This document shows, one piece after another, positions 35,292 through 44,216 of a stretch of DNA of 64,000 bases. The position numbers and the translations under genes were made by a program. The number at the start of each line of letters is the position of its first letter. Position 1 is the stretch's first letter. The notes under the pieces are model-generated. The model saw only the letters and a list, made by a program, of their open reading frames with translations. It was not told the origin of the DNA and searched no databases. Source of the stretch: CAYZXL01 sp964482435 (GTDB lineage Bacteria > Auribacterota > JABMQX01); assembly GCA_964482435.1 (NCBI GenBank), contig CAYZXL010000007.1, positions 1 through 64,000 of the forward strand, written 5' to 3'.

Positions 35292-38200
35292 CTATTTCGC
35301 TTCCATCATAGCCATTATGGCAGCACCGATTTGAGAATCCATGAAGTTATGCAACTGGATTGCACGCGCCGGGCATTCCGCAGCGCAGCTTCCGCATCCC
35401 AGGCACTTTGCCGGGTCAATTTCAATTCGACGGTGCGTGTCGCGGAAGCTCACAGTCGGTGCTCCGTACGGGCAGGTTCTCGCGCAGGTCATGCAGCAGA
35501 CGCATTTCGTGCCATCAACCCACGCGATTTCTCCGCCCACGACGAGAGAGTCCTTCGATAGAATCGTCGCGGCGCGCCCGGCTGCCGCCAGCGCCTGGGC
35601 GACGTTCTCCTTGAGCAATTTCGGCGAGTGAGCCAGTCCGCACAGAAAGATTCCCTCCGACGCGAAATCCACCGGGCGAAGCTTCAGGTGCGCCTCAAGG
35701 AAGAAGCCATCCTCGTCGAGAGGCAGCTTCGCCAGTTCTGAAATCTGTGGGTTGTCCTGCGCCGGAACTATGCCGGTCGAGAGGACTAAAAGGTCGGCGC
35801 GGAGCGGCATCCGCCGCCCGGTGATTGGGTCATCGAACTCCACCAGAAGCTCCTTCCTGCCGACCACCGCCGGCGGCACCTCCTCGTTGTACCGGAAGAA
35901 CAAGACGCCCGCCTCCCTCGCCTTCTGGTAATCCAGTTCCTGGAAACCGTACGTCCGCATGTCGCGGTACAGGACGACGATTGTCGTTTCGGGGTGCCGC
36001 TCCTTGATTTTCAGAGCATTTTTCACGGCCTGGGCGCAGCAGACCCGGCTGCAATATGGGCGCTCCTTGTCGCGCGACCCGACGCACTGGATCATGACCA
36101 CTGTGCCCTCTTCCCCGACGGGCGCCTGTTCACTGGCGATTTGCTCCTCAAGCTCCCTCTGCGTGACAACCCGCGGGTCTTCCCCGTAGAGGAACCGGGT
36201 CGGCCGGAACTCGCTGCCCCCGGTCGCAACAATGAAAACTCCGTGGTGTATCTCGGCGCTCTCGCCGTCATCGGCTTTTATTGTGCTCGTGAAATCGCCC
36301 GCATGCCCTTCGATGCTAACCACTGTGCTGCGAGGATGGATTTTTATTCTTCTGTTTCCGGTGACGGCGCTTACGAGCTTCTCGCAAAATGCGTCAACGT
36401 CGTTTCCCTCAAGGGTGTAGTGCAGGTTGTTCAGCCCGCCGCCAAGCCGATCCTCTTTCTCGACGAGATGAACGTCAAATCCCTGTGCCGCGAGCGAAAG
36501 CGCCGCCGTCATTCCCGACGGGCCTCCTCCCAGCACCAGAGCCGACTGGCATACCGGCAACTCCTCCGGCGTTCTCGGGGCAAGCAGAGCAGTTCGCGCA
36601 GCGCCCATCCGCACAAGCTCGATAGCTTTCTGCGTGGCGGCTTCCGGCTCAGAGGCATGAACCCAGGAGCACTGCTCCCGAATGTTCGCCATCTCGACGA
36701 GGAAGGGGTTAATCCCCACCTCTCTTGCCGTCTCGCGGAAAAGGGCAAGATGCGTTCGCGGAGTGCACGACGCCACAAGCAGGCGGTTCAGCCCCTTCTC
36801 GACGACGATTTCCTTGATCCGGTCCTGCGAATTGTCGGAGCAAGTGTAGATGTCCGCCTCCGCATGCTCGACGAATGGAAATTCCGCCACCCTCTCGACC
36901 ACTTGCTTCACGTCCACAACCGAGGCGATGTTTGTGCCGCAGTGGCAGATGAACACGCCAATCCTCGGAGTAGCATCAGTGACGTCGTGCTCGGGCGGAT
37001 ACGTCTTCTCGGTAACCATCGTCCCCCGCGCACCAGAGAGGAGCTCCATCGCGCATGCAGCCGCGCCGCTGCCCTGCATAACCGTCTCCGGAACGTCCTT
37101 TGGTTCCTGAAAAACGCCAGCAACGAATATCCCATCGCGCGATGTCCGGACCGGCTCCAGCGAATCGGTCTCGCAGAAGCCAAACGCGTTGACCTTGAGG
37201 TTCAGCCTCTGCGCAGTTCGCCGAACCTCTTCCCCCGGCTGAAGACCCGCCGAGAGCACAATCATGTCGAATTCTCTTTCGACGAGTCTATTGTTCTCCG
37301 CGACGAAAAAGACGCGCAGATTCTTCGTTCGGGGAAGCTCCACAATGCGCGAGATCATCCCCGGAACGAACTCTATACCGTATTCCTCCTTCGCCCTCTG
37401 GTAGTAGCGGTCGAAGCCCTTCCCGAACGCTCGAATGTCCATGCAGAAAATTGTGATTTGCACGTCCGCGTTGTGCTCGTGGGCGACCATTGCCTCTTTA
37501 ATGGCCGCCATGCAGCAGAATGCCGAGCAGTACCGGTTACCGGTCACGGTATCGCGCGAACCGACGCACTGAATGAACCCAATCCTCTTAGGATGGCCCC
37601 CGTCGGACGGCCGAGCCACTATGCCGCCGGTGGGCCCGGAAGCGCTCAGGATCCTCTCAAACTGGATGTTAGTAACGACGTTTTCGTGGAAGGTAAAGCC
37701 GTATTCGCCCCTTCTGCCGGCGTCAAAGTGTTCGATTCCGGGAGCGACGATCACGGCGCCGACGTCGAGCGTTTGCGCCTGCTCCTCCTGGTCGAATCGG
37801 ATGGCGTCCGCGTCGCAGAATGATTTGCATACACCGCAGAGACCTCTCAGCTTGTACACGCAGTGCGCTGGGTCAACAAGCGCGCGGTTTGGGACGGCTT
37901 GCGGATACGGAATGTAAATGGCAGGTCGCGTCCTCAACTTCTCGTCGTATTCGGATAAAATGGGCCGCAGCTCTCTTCTTGTCACCTCCGAGAGATCAAT
38001 CCTCCCCGTCGGGCAAATGAAGGCGCAAGCCCCGCAAACCTGGCAGGCTTCCGTCGGCACGCTAAAAGGCGCTCCCACTCCCTTCTTAGGGCCTCGCCCG
38101 ACGAAGCCAATCGCTGACCTGCCCATCCTGTCCTCGCACATCCTCACACACCGCCCGCACAGGATGCAGTCCTCGCCTTTCTCTCTGAAGCGCGTGGTTG

Positions 38201-38534
38201 ACACCCCGCACTCTGCGGCGAGCCGCCGAACCTCTTCCGAGTCGGGACACCTTGCCAGCAGAAGCTCCGCGGCGACCTTGCGCGCCCTCTGCACTCTCTC
38301 GGTGTTTGTGCTGACCAGAAGTCCCTCTTCCGCCGGATACGTGCAAGATGCCTGAATCGTGGTTCTACCGTCCTTTTGAACCTCGACGAGGCAGACCCTG
38401 CACGAGCCGTATGGCTTCAGAGCCTTGTGATAGCAGAGAGTCGGGATTTTTATCTCCGCCTTCTGAGCGGCCTCGAGGACAGTGCTGCCGTCCTCCGCCT
38501 TGACTTTTCGTCCATCCATGGTCAGGTTGATCAC
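35292..38534 (-). CDS. hdrA: HdrA-like flavoprotein with N-terminal [2Fe-2S] domain, fused one-and-a-half HdrA
   Basis: A 1080-residue fusion. Residues 1-80 are a plant-type [2Fe-2S] domain (Cys34, 45, 48, 64); about 85-240 are NuoG/hydrogenase-like Fe-S motifs (CILCGRCVRMCE, CQVCGACAFICP). About 245-500 are a partial HdrA region with CVGSRD and CCMAAIKEA but no full dinucleotide-binding Gly motif. About 525-1000 are a complete HdrA with GVFICHCGTNI and FAD site LVLGGGPSGMTAALS (667-680), and the C-terminus carries two [4Fe-4S] sites (CVCCMTCARTCPYGAP, CLGCGSCAAECPARA). HdrA is the electron-bifurcating subunit. GTG start at 38534 with AGAGG upstream. Between hdrB and mvhD in a tight operon. 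Confidence 0.9.
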   Translation of the reverse strand: MINLTMDGRKVKAEDGSTVLEAAQKAEIKIPTLCYHKALKPYGSCRVCLVEVQKDGRTTIQASCTYPAEEGLLVSTNTERVQRARKVAAELLLARCPDSEEVRRLAAECGVSTTRFREKGEDCILCGRCVRMCEDRMGRSAIGFVGRGPKKGVGAPFSVPTEACQVCGACAFICPTGRIDLSEVTRRELRPILSEYDEKLRTRPAIYIPYPQAVPNRALVDPAHCVYKLRGLCGVCKSFCDADAIRFDQEEQAQTLDVGAVIVAPGIEHFDAGRRGEYGFTFHENVVTNIQFERILSASGPTGGIVARPSDGGHPKRIGFIQCVGSRDTVTGNRYCSAFCCMAAIKEAMVAHEHNADVQITIFCMDIRAFGKGFDRYYQRAKEEYGIEFVPGMISRIVELPRTKNLRVFFVAENNRLVEREFDMIVLSAGLQPGEEVRRTAQRLNLKVNAFGFCETDSLEPVRTSRDGIFVAGVFQEPKDVPETVMQGSGAAACAMELLSGARGTMVTEKTYPPEHDVTDATPRIGVFICHCGTNIASVVDVKQVVERVAEFPFVEHAEADIYTCSDNSQDRIKEIVVEKGLNRLLVASCTPRTHLALFRETAREVGINPFLVEMANIREQCSWVHASEPEAATQKAIELVRMGAARTALLAPRTPEELPVCQSALVLGGGPSGMTAALSLAAQGFDVHLVEKEDRLGGGLNNLHYTLEGNDVDAFCEKLVSAVTGNRRIKIHPRSTVVSIEGHAGDFTSTIKADDGESAEIHHGVFIVATGGSEFRPTRFLYGEDPRVVTQRELEEQIASEQAPVGEEGTVVMIQCVGSRDKERPYCSRVCCAQAVKNALKIKERHPETTIVVLYRDMRTYGFQELDYQKAREAGVLFFRYNEEVPPAVVGRKELLVEFDDPITGRRMPLRADLLVLSTGIVPAQDNPQISELAKLPLDEDGFFLEAHLKLRPVDFASEGIFLCGLAHSPKLLKENVAQALAAAGRAATILSKDSLVVGGEIAWVDGTKCVCCMTCARTCPYGAPTVSFRDTHRRIEIDPAKCLGCGSCAAECPARAIQLHNFMDSQIGAAIMAMMEAK

Positions 38535-38554
38535 TCAAACGCCTCTGAAAACCG

Positions 38555-39457
38555 CTATGCCCGTGCCGGGCTTTTGCTCCGCTCGGTTACTCGCCTGAGA
38601 ATCTTACCGGGGCTGACGACGAGCCGGTGCAGACCGAGAGAACGCTCCGGCAAGCCCAGAGACAGCCCGACCAATTGCGTGAAGTAGAAAACCGGCAGCC
38701 CATACTCTTCTCCTCGCTGAAGCTCAACATCCTTCTGCCGAAGGTCCAGGTTGCTCTGGCAAAGCGGGCAAGCGACGGCAACGCAATCCGCGCCGGCTTC
38801 CTTCGCCATCGAGAGAATCTCGCCCGTGAGGCGCATCGCCATGCCCGGAGTCGTCAAGGAATGAGCAGCGCCACAGCACTCGGTCCTGTGCGGCCACTCG
38901 ACCGGTTCCGCGCCAATCGCCTCCAGAAGCTCGTCCATCAATCGAGGATTTTCCGGATCGTCGAAAATGCTGACCTCCCGCGGCCTTGCCAGGAGACAGC
39001 CGTAGTAGGACGCGACCTTCAGTCCATGCAAATCCTTCGTCGCCAGTTCGCGGATGGTTTGCAGGCCAACGTCCTGAACGAGAACCTCCAGAATGTGCCG
39101 GACTCGCAGCGAGCCATCGTACGAACGACCGACGATTTTCTCCATCTCCTCCCGAGCCACAGGATCGTTTCGCACGGCGAGATTTGCCACCTGTAGCCTG
39201 TTGTAACATGCAGCGCACGCGGCAACCACGTCGTCACCCAGCCTCGCCGCGCGCGAAAGATTCTCGACGGGCAAGGCCAGCGCCAGCCTCTCGTTGGTGG
39301 CATGAGCCGCAGTCGCCCCGCAGCAAATCCAGTTCGGCAACTCACGAAGCTCGATGTTCAGAGCGGCGCACACGGCCTCCATGGATTCGCGGAAATCGCG
39401 CGCCGTCGAATCCAAAGAGCAGCCCGGGTAGAATGCGTACCTCAGCTTATTGGTCAT
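38555..39457 (-). CDS. hdrB: Heterodisulfide reductase-like subunit B
   Basis: A 300-residue protein with two complete CCG domains (YPGCSLDST...WICCGA...ACAACYNRL and YYGCLLARP...ECCGAAH...ACPLCQSNL) that hold the noncubane Fe-S clusters of HdrB. The true substrate in non-methanogens is unknown; the cluster context suggests electron delivery within a MetFV-linked complex. ATG 39457 overlaps the hdrC stop (ATGA), which decides the start over the longer open frame. Confidence 0.92.
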   Translation of the reverse strand: MTNKLRYAFYPGCSLDSTARDFRESMEAVCAALNIELRELPNWICCGATAAHATNERLALALPVENLSRAARLGDDVVAACAACYNRLQVANLAVRNDPVAREEMEKIVGRSYDGSLRVRHILEVLVQDVGLQTIRELATKDLHGLKVASYYGCLLARPREVSIFDDPENPRLMDELLEAIGAEPVEWPHRTECCGAAHSLTTPGMAMRLTGEILSMAKEAGADCVAVACPLCQSNLDLRQKDVELQRGEEYGLPVFYFTQLVGLSLGLPERSLGLHRLVVSPGKILRRVTERSKSPARA

Positions 39458-40056
39458 TTCGAAAGCTCTCTCGCCCTCCGAAAAATTCGCCTGAGGTTTC
39501 CTCGCCGACCAGGCACAGACGGGAAAAGCCGCAGTTTGCCTTTGCGAAGCATCGTCGGAAACTTCTCCAGGTCCGCAAAAAGGCTCATCGAGGTCAGCTT
39601 GAACGTCCCTATCATCCCGAGTTCGTATATGCGTCCGACGGACCTCAGCCATCCGAGAAAGACCCGGTTGAAAATCGGCACCTGCCGGACGGTCCTCCGC
39701 GTATCCCTCCGTGAGGCCATACCTCTCAGGATGTCAATCACAGCGGGCGTGTTGACGTTCATCGGGCAGCGGCTCACGCACGTCTGGCATGAGACGCACG
39801 TCCAGATTCCCTTGCTGCGGACCGCTTCCTCCTTCCGCCCCATCTGAACCATCCGGATAATCTCGTGCGGATGGAGGTCGCTGTCGCGCTCCATCGGGCA
39901 GCCCGACGAGCACTTCTTGCACTGATAACACGAGAAGATGTGAAGCTCGCCGCGCGGGTCGAGTTTCCGCGCAAATCTCGTGTCAATGTTTTGCCATTCG
40001 GGCGGCTCTACCATTCTCATATCACCCTTGCCGCGCGATATATACAGCTTCATCAT
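39454..40056 (-). CDS. hdrC: Heterodisulfide reductase-like subunit C
   Basis: A 200-residue iron-sulfur protein with two [4Fe-4S] motifs, CYQCKKCSSGCPM (about 43-55) and CVSCQTCVSRCPM (about 87-99), linking HdrA and HdrB. Helical C-terminal half. The start overlaps the stop of the amidotransferase gene (ATGA arrangement at 40053-40056); an internal Met at residue 13 is an alternative. Confidence 0.9.
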   Translation of the reverse strand: MMKLYISRGKGDMRMVEPPEWQNIDTRFARKLDPRGELHIFSCYQCKKCSSGCPMERDSDLHPHEIIRMVQMGRKEEAVRSKGIWTCVSCQTCVSRCPMNVNTPAVIDILRGMASRRDTRRTVRQVPIFNRVFLGWLRSVGRIYELGMIGTFKLTSMSLFADLEKFPTMLRKGKLRLFPSVPGRRGNLRRIFRRARELSK

Positions 40057-42677
40057 TCGCTTTCTTCGGGAAGCTCTGTCAGAACTGCGAGCTTTACAGC
40101 CCCAACCTTCCGGTAAACCTTCTCTGGCGGAAGAATGACGCCGTCAACTGTTAAGAGCTCCTCGATTGTTATGCCGAACTCGCGTTCGTTCTCCTTCAGC
40201 ATGCTCTCGACCAACTGCCAGTCAGGCGCGGTCAGGTCAAAGAACTGCCCAGCGTTCAGTTGGTCCTCCGTCAGGCGACGATGGGGGTCGCGAACATAAA
40301 TAGCGCCGCCCGACGCCAGAGAGAAAAGATTTCCCCCCGGATACGGCGTGTCCATCTCGACGATTCGCCCTTCGTCATCAAGCTCGATGCCGTTGAGAAC
40401 GACAAATCCTCCTCCGCGCAGCGGGTCGCCCGCCATGAACGATTCCGCGAGATAATCCAGGCACGTGCCGTTGATGACGACGCGCGGGCGACCGACCGCA
40501 TTGATCAGCGGCCTCCCCGCCGCGTTTCCCAGCACAAATATCCGCCCGCCCTTCGCTCCATACAGAAATGTCTGTCCCACGTCGCCGTGGACGACGAGCC
40601 TGCCCCGTCGGAGGATTTGTCCGAGCTGGTCCTGTCCGTTCCAGTGGACGTTGATTGTCATCCCGTCTATTCCCGAGCCGAGATAGTCACCGGTGCTATC
40701 GTAGGCGTCAATGACCACGCCCTCCGTATTCGGCCCCAACCCACACCCGAGAAAACGCTGTCCGACGTAGCCGTAGCATATGAATCTCTTCCATCCGAGC
40801 TGGTAAGCCTGAACTACCAACCGCGCGTCGGAGTCATCCCCTTGCGGCGGGAACTCCCCAGCATTCACCACTAAAATCTCCTCTCCAGCCGACGGGGGGC
40901 GAAGCTCGGCGCGGTTTTCCCAGTCGAGGTACGCATACCGCGACCCGGAACCTTTACCAATCGGTTCGACGGCCCCGAGAATCTGGTGAAGCGAGCGGTG
41001 GATGATGTCCAGGACGGAACTCCGCTTCTTCTCTCCGGTCGGATAGCGCCGGTCGTTGAGAAGAGTTAGCGCCTCAATGGCGGCGGCGCGCATGGTGTCG
41101 TCACGGGATGCCGTCTCCACAATCGAGCGGCAAGCAAGCCTCACCTCATTGAACGACCAGCGCGCCATCCTCTCCCGGCAGAAATCGTAAACGTCGCGCC
41201 CGCACCCTTCGGCGATGAGCAATTCCATTTTCTGTCTTTCCCCGCCGAAGCCTTCCGAGTGCACAATCGGCAAAGTCAGGTCCGCGTGATTCTGATGAGG
41301 CGGCGTCGAGATGACTCGCCCGAATTTATCCGTGCAGGTGAGCTTGGCTTCTCCATCGCCATTCGGAGTTATCGTGAACATGAACGCGCCGCCGTCGGTG
41401 TGGCTGCCGCCGCGTGCGTTCCAGTAGCGGTCCGCTATGGAGCAAAAGCGACTGTCGTCCTTCGCGAGACTCTGGAGCGTCGCATCAATCGCTTGTTTCT
41501 CCGAGCAGATTAACCCTATCTGCACGGCGCCTTCCTGAAGGGCAAAAACCTGCGGGCGCAGCATCGCAGTGTCGGTGATCCCGATGAGCTGGAGAAAGTT
41601 TCTCTCCGGCTCGTTCCGCCCGATGATGAAAAACCACGGCCCGTCCGGCGAAGCGTGAATGTGCGTCGCCTGAATGTGCCGATAGATTCGCTGCTTTTCC
41701 GGCGGAAGATGGTCGAAATCCCTTTCCGTCGTCGGAGCAAGAGCTTCGATGATGTATTCCAGCGGATACTTATAGAGGCGGTTCCACAGGTCGAAAAGAA
41801 GAACGGAAACTTCCGTGTCCGTCAGGAACAGCGGCTTGATGTTTCGCTGCCCGAGGTATTCACAGACGGAGTAATAATTAGCGAAGTCGCCGTTGTGGAC
41901 GAGTGCTTCGTGCATCCCGCAGAAGGGGTGCGCCCCGCCCGGATGCCACACTCGCCCCTTCGTCGGGTAACGCTGGTGCGCAATCCAGACGTGTGCCTCC
42001 AGGTCCTCAAGCTGGTAGTACTGCGCCGCCTGCTCGGCGTACCCAACAATCTTGAACACGCACATGTTCCTGCCATGCGAAAGGACAAACGCCCTCTTCT
42101 CGCCAAGAGAAGCATAAAACTTCACGTTCAGCCGAAAAGAATTCTGATAAACAAATTCGTCCTCGATATCCCGCGGCGCGGCGTCTTTGAGACCATTATC
42201 TTGGGCGAATTTCTCCAGAGCGGTCGGTTTCGCGCGCACAAAGTAACGTCTCACATCGGGCGGCCCCACCTCCAGCCCCTCGATGTCCCGGTAATCCTGC
42301 ACTGTCTCAACGTCCCCGGCCGCATCCACGTCGAAGACCGGCTCAATGAATTCCTTTTCCACCTCATCTTCTGTCGAAGGGTCGAGAAGCGCCACCTGGA
42401 TAATGTAATCCTCGTCGAGAACCTTCCGCGAGACACCAAGTTTTTCAGGAACCAACCCCACGGCAGCAATCCCTCCGCCCTTTCCGTTCCCGCGGTTGTG
42501 CATCTGCACCGAAGGCGCGTAAATATGCTTTCCCGCAATAGGGACGTTGCACGCGAAACCGGTAACCCCGCATCCGCCTTCCGCGGCTTCCACTCGCGTT
42601 CGAGAGACAGACCATTTCTGACAAAGCCGCTCCCGGCTGGCGAGAAGTCGTTCCGCTATAAGGCTATGGTCTGTCAT
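40053..42677 (-). CDS. Glutamate-synthase-like glutamine amidotransferase fused to GXGXG domain
   Basis: An 874-residue protein uniting the class-II glutamine amidotransferase part (about 35-440: GGCGVTGFACN, QMHNRGNGKGGGIAAVGL, HQRYPTKGRVWHPGG, ALVHNGDFANY) with the C-terminal GXGXG beta-helix of glutamate synthase (about 630-800, e.g. GDVGQTFLYGAKGGRIFVLG). It lacks the FMN synthase barrel, which is on the next two genes. The presumed nucleophile is Cys36, not residue 2, so removal of a propeptide would be needed. It probably frees ammonia from glutamine for the neighbouring FMN subunit. Confidence 0.85.
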   Translation of the reverse strand: MTDHSLIAERLLASRERLCQKWSVSRTRVEAAEGGCGVTGFACNVPIAGKHIYAPSVQMHNRGNGKGGGIAAVGLVPEKLGVSRKVLDEDYIIQVALLDPSTEDEVEKEFIEPVFDVDAAGDVETVQDYRDIEGLEVGPPDVRRYFVRAKPTALEKFAQDNGLKDAAPRDIEDEFVYQNSFRLNVKFYASLGEKRAFVLSHGRNMCVFKIVGYAEQAAQYYQLEDLEAHVWIAHQRYPTKGRVWHPGGAHPFCGMHEALVHNGDFANYYSVCEYLGQRNIKPLFLTDTEVSVLLFDLWNRLYKYPLEYIIEALAPTTERDFDHLPPEKQRIYRHIQATHIHASPDGPWFFIIGRNEPERNFLQLIGITDTAMLRPQVFALQEGAVQIGLICSEKQAIDATLQSLAKDDSRFCSIADRYWNARGGSHTDGGAFMFTITPNGDGEAKLTCTDKFGRVISTPPHQNHADLTLPIVHSEGFGGERQKMELLIAEGCGRDVYDFCRERMARWSFNEVRLACRSIVETASRDDTMRAAAIEALTLLNDRRYPTGEKKRSSVLDIIHRSLHQILGAVEPIGKGSGSRYAYLDWENRAELRPPSAGEEILVVNAGEFPPQGDDSDARLVVQAYQLGWKRFICYGYVGQRFLGCGLGPNTEGVVIDAYDSTGDYLGSGIDGMTINVHWNGQDQLGQILRRGRLVVHGDVGQTFLYGAKGGRIFVLGNAAGRPLINAVGRPRVVINGTCLDYLAESFMAGDPLRGGGFVVLNGIELDDEGRIVEMDTPYPGGNLFSLASGGAIYVRDPHRRLTEDQLNAGQFFDLTAPDWQLVESMLKENEREFGITIEELLTVDGVILPPEKVYRKVGAVKLAVLTELPEESE

Positions 42678-44212
42678 CCTTTTCGCTGGTCCTCATAATC
42701 CTGATGCATCAAAAGGTCTGTCCGACCGCGCAACTCGGTTATACTCCGCATGCCGAATTGTCGCAGGATGTCCACGAACTGGCTGTGCCAGGCATTGAAC
42801 AAGTTGATCAGGCGCTGAGTCGCCCAGGGCAACGCCATTTTCTGGACGAGCTTCTCGTCAGTAGTGGCAATCCCGCGAGCGCACCCTCTCCCGCTCTCGC
42901 AGTTGTTGCAGCGGATGCAGCCCAGCGCAACAAGCTCCGTCGTCCCGATGACCACCCCGTCGGCTCCCAGGGCAATCGCTTTTGCCGCGTCATGAGCCGT
43001 GCGAATCCCGCCGCTGCCGACGAGAGTCACTTCATCCCGGATGCCCTCGGAAACAAGAAATGCGTGCACGCGCGGAATCGCATACTCGATGGGCATGGCA
43101 ATGTTCTTCTTGGCGATGTCCGGCGCAGCTCCCGTTCCGCCATAACTCCCGTCGAGGTGGATGATGTGAGCGCCAGCGTAATAGCTCCCCACTGCCACCA
43201 TGTCCACGTCAACCGGTGTCGAGACCTTCACGGAAATCAGTGCCCTCGGATTTACCTGCTTGATCCAGTCAACATGCTTCTTGTGATCCTCGACGGAATA
43301 GACGCTGTGGAACGGAAACGGAGAGAACAGGGCGTTGCCTGTGATCGTCTCTCGCATCTCAGCGACAGCCGGGGTGACCTTGTCTCCGAGAAGATGTCCG
43401 CCGAGACCCGGCTTTGCACCCTGGGCATATTTGAACTCGACGATCCTCGCTCTCTGAATCGTGTCCTCGCGGACGCCGAAAAGCCCTGTCGCCACCTGAG
43501 TGATGACGTAGTCCTTGAATGGGATCAGCCGCTCCGGGTAGCCTCCCTCTCCCGTGCAGGTGAAAGTATTCCAGGCTGCGCAGGCCCTCGCCCGGGCGAG
43601 CATCGTTATGGGACTAACCGACCCGAACGACATCCCTCCGCCGTAAACTGGAATGTCAATCCGCACTCGCGGACGGTCGTTTTCCTTCCGCCGGTTCAGC
43701 TCGATGGCAGTCGAAATCTCCCCACCATCAACCGCCGGCGCGACTTTCGGAAATCGAAAATGAATCCGGTCAAATCCGCCGCCCGACGCACCAACTCTAT
43801 ATTCGAGGTCCCCGTCGGGAACCTGCCCTGTCTCGGCCATCCGCCACGTGCTGAGAATCAGGTCGGCCGTCCACCGATAATCTCCGAGCGATTCGTAAAT
43901 CGGGCTTATCTCGACGCGGAGCGCACCCCGGGGGCAATGCTCCGGACAGAACCTTCCCATCTCCCTGCACTTGAAGCCTATGCACAAATCATCGCGCGGG
44001 CGCAAAAAGCGACGGTATCCTTCCGGCTTGACGTGGACGCCTCGCGGGCAAACCTCCGCGCACTTCCCGCACATAATGCACGCGGTGCTCCGCCAGACCT
44101 TGTACTTCCCGACGGGATTGCGGTATCGGTCGTCCGCCCACCGCACGACCCGTTCCGGTATGGCGTCGAGCCGCTGAGTTTCAGTTTTGACATCAAGCTG
44201 AGCAGTCGTCAT
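42674..44212 (-). CDS. Ferredoxin-fused FMN glutamate synthase subunit
   Basis: A 512-residue protein: N-terminal [4Fe-4S] region (CIMCGKCAEVCPRGVHV, about 45-61, and a second Cys group near 77-94), then the FMN-binding glutamate synthase barrel with YGGGMSFGSVSPITMLARA, GQ-like 'AKPGLGGHLLGDKV', DGSYGGTGAAP, and the [3Fe-4S] motif CIRCNNCESGRGC (about 437-449). It would form glutamate from 2-oxoglutarate and ammonia with reduced ferredoxin or an Fe-S partner, since no NADPH-binding GltD gene is present. Its stop overlaps the amidotransferase ATG (ATGA). Confidence 0.88.
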   Translation of the reverse strand: MTTAQLDVKTETQRLDAIPERVVRWADDRYRNPVGKYKVWRSTACIMCGKCAEVCPRGVHVKPEGYRRFLRPRDDLCIGFKCREMGRFCPEHCPRGALRVEISPIYESLGDYRWTADLILSTWRMAETGQVPDGDLEYRVGASGGGFDRIHFRFPKVAPAVDGGEISTAIELNRRKENDRPRVRIDIPVYGGGMSFGSVSPITMLARARACAAWNTFTCTGEGGYPERLIPFKDYVITQVATGLFGVREDTIQRARIVEFKYAQGAKPGLGGHLLGDKVTPAVAEMRETITGNALFSPFPFHSVYSVEDHKKHVDWIKQVNPRALISVKVSTPVDVDMVAVGSYYAGAHIIHLDGSYGGTGAAPDIAKKNIAMPIEYAIPRVHAFLVSEGIRDEVTLVGSGGIRTAHDAAKAIALGADGVVIGTTELVALGCIRCNNCESGRGCARGIATTDEKLVQKMALPWATQRLINLFNAWHSQFVDILRQFGMRSITELRGRTDLLMHQDYEDQRKG

Positions 44213-44216
44213 CTTC

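Noticed and set aside
35994..37823. 609-codon plus-strand open frame opposite hdrA
   Set aside because: Antisense shadow of the GC-rich hdrA gene; composition is Arg/His/Pro-rich, with no motif and no start signals.
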